From assembly GCA_964498065.1 (NCBI GenBank), contig CAZCFZ010000001.1:84004-148003 (forward strand): a stretch of 64,000 bases of DNA, given 5' to 3'. Origin of the DNA: FEN-1297 sp964498065 (GTDB taxonomy: Bacteria; Bacteroidota; Ignavibacteria; Ignavibacteriales; Ignavibacteriaceae). The position numbers and the translations under genes are program-made. The notes beneath the pieces were generated by a model that worked only from the letters and a program-made list of their open reading frames with translations, did not search any database and was not told where the DNA came from. Shown here one piece after another: positions 62,906-64,000 of the stretch (position 1 is the stretch's first letter; every line of letters begins with the position of its first letter).

Positions 62906-63931
62906 ATGCAAAAGAGAAAATATTTTTCCGGCCTTGATATTTCGGCAGAAGACTTTTCTGCTAGTTGCATTATCAGTCCAGATAATCTTGTCTTCTCAAC
63001 GCAAAAATTTCCAAATAACTTAGATGGCTTTAATAACTTTACTTCTCTATTCCATAAACACAATGTTAAAGCATCAGAGTTAATTATCTGTATGGAAGCT
63101 ACCGGCGTATATTCGGAAAATCTCTCTTATTATCTGGTTTCAAAAGGATTCTCAGTTGCTATTGAAGCTCCTCATAAAATAAAAAATAAGACCAAAGATT
63201 CTCCAAGAAAAAATGATTTTATCGATGCTCTTTCTATTGCTGAATATGCATTCCGGTATACCGACAAACTTTCTCCTTGGAAGCCTAATGATGAGATTAT
63301 AGAGCAAATTAAAGTCCTTTTAAGCACTCGTGAACATTTAACTTCTCAATTGACCGCTAACAATAATGCTCTTAAAGCTCTTAAGCATAAGTATTATCAA
63401 ACTCCTCTGGCTAACCAGATCTATGTCAATACAATCAATAAACTCAAAGAACATATAAAGCAGATTGATAAGGAAATTAAGAACTTGATTGATAAAGATG
63501 ATTCCTTTAAGAAAAAGATTTCTTTAGCTAAATCTGTTCCAGGCGTTGGCCTTCTTTTATCTGCAAACCTTCTGGTTCTTACAAATGGATTTACAGAACA
63601 TCTTAACTACAAGAACACTGCTGCTTACACAGGAATATGCCCATATGAGCAGAAAAGTGGAACATCACTTAATAAACCACCAAGATCAAGAAAAGCAGGA
63701 CCAGCTAAGTTAAGAAAACTTCTTTATCTTGCTGCATTATCTGTAAGGACACATAATCCGATTTTCAAGAAATATTTCCTTCGTAAAGTAGCTGAAGGTA
63801 AAAATAAACGATTAATCTTAAACAATATTGAAAATAAATTACTTAAAATAATTTTTGCTGTTATTAATTCTGGGGTTGCATTTACAAATAATTATAAATC
63901 AATAAACCCAACTCAATTAAAAACAGCTTGA
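62906..63931 (+). CDS. IS110-family transposase (DEDD recombinase)
   Basis: 341 residues, normal length. The RuvC-like N-terminal domain has Asp11 (GLDIS), Glu64 (CMEATG), Asp104 and Asp107 (KNDFIDALSIAEY), giving the DEDD set. A coiled region at about 130-200 leads to the C-terminal Tnp20 domain with VPGVGLLLSA, AAYTGICPYEQKSGTS (Ser251/Ser254 is the likely nucleophile) and KLRKLLYLAAL. The full frame is intact and looks active. IS110 elements cut and paste without terminal inverted repeats, using an RNA guide. It lies beyond the divergent promoter of the LacI unit and is not part of the sugar locus. Confidence 0.93.
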   Translation: MQKRKYFSGLDISAEDFSASCIISPDNLVFSTQKFPNNLDGFNNFTSLFHKHNVKASELIICMEATGVYSENLSYYLVSKGFSVAIEAPHKIKNKTKDSPRKNDFIDALSIAEYAFRYTDKLSPWKPNDEIIEQIKVLLSTREHLTSQLTANNNALKALKHKYYQTPLANQIYVNTINKLKEHIKQIDKEIKNLIDKDDSFKKKISLAKSVPGVGLLLSANLLVLTNGFTEHLNYKNTAAYTGICPYEQKSGTSLNKPPRSRKAGPAKLRKLLYLAALSVRTHNPIFKKYFLRKVAEGKNKRLILNNIENKLLKIIFAVINSGVAFTNNYKSINPTQLKTA

Positions 63932-63963
63932 CTTTATCATAATATTCGGGATGACAATTCAAA

Positions 63964-63996
63964 TATATTTGTCAAAGTGAGCGGAGTCGAACTATG
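63964..63996. repeat. REP-like palindrome right of the insertion sequence
   Basis: GTCAAAGT ... ACTATGAC forms a stem around GAGCGGAGTCGA (63979-63990). The 12 bases GAGCGGAGTCGA recur as the exact reverse complement at 62664-62675, left of the transposase. GAGCGGAGTCGA-type palindromes are dispersed in many Bacteroidota genomes. Confidence 0.5.
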
Positions 63997-64000
63997 ACTA

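Noticed and set aside
1..64000. tRNA, rRNA, CRISPR array, prophage or replication origin
   Set aside because: No clover-leaf-like sequence, regularly spaced repeats, phage gene cluster or origin-type box cluster was found on reading both strands.

Overview
The window is AT-rich chromosomal DNA from a member of the Bacteroidota/Chlorobi assemblage, most likely an Ignavibacteria-type lineage. Supporting signs are several large secreted proteins ending in the NYPNPFNP-type type IX secretion (T9SS) sorting domain, a PorV/PorQ-family outer-membrane protein, a TonB-dependent receptor with an N-terminal carboxypeptidase-regulatory-like domain, and a promoter with the Bacteroidota -7 element TAnnTTTG. 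No SusC/SusD pair, tRNA, rRNA or CRISPR array was found. The lineage is an inference from domain style, not from a marker gene.

Region 1 (1-19,803, all minus strand) is a tandem array of eight double-FtsX, MacB-like ABC transporter permeases of about 780-820 residues, nearly all ending in ANPVKSLRYE. The array is decaying at its downstream end. The last full copy has an in-frame TAG at a conserved Trp codon. Beyond it lies a 32-codon mini-gene that joins the first residues of a permease directly to its last residues, then a second, shorter tail relic. A new gene begins at the left edge. Two types of hairpin-forming spacer recur between copies. No ATPase is in view.

Region 2 (19,804-29,116) is accessory: a 1.4-kb gene-poor stretch with a MITE-like element, a T9SS-sorted double beta-propeller protein, a small secreted protein, an M16C (PreP-like) metallopeptidase and a DUF998 membrane protein.

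Region 3 (29,305-62,405, all minus strand) is a carbohydrate-utilisation locus that looks specialised for beta-mannosides. Read in the direction of transcription it has two main units. The first is a LacI regulator with a near-ideal promoter and palindromic operator, a zinc alcohol dehydrogenase and a secreted protein with a duplicated carbohydrate-binding block, closed by a strong terminator. The second is a long run: TonB-dependent receptor, large secreted protein, PorV-like protein, parvulin-like protein, ABC sugar-binding lipoprotein, two permeases, two GH130 phosphorylases, a six-hairpin protein, a T9SS multidomain six-hairpin protein, a GH2 beta-mannosidase and another six-hairpin glycosidase. 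A GH105-type hydrolase, a ROK sugar kinase and a FucP-type sugar symporter follow as separate units. The logic would be surface capture and cutting, TonB- and ABC-driven import, then phosphorolysis and hydrolysis of mannosides, and sugar phosphorylation.

Region 4 (62,600-64,000) is an IS110-family insertion sequence with a structured 5' leader (candidate bridge RNA), flanked by inverted copies of a short REP-like sequence.
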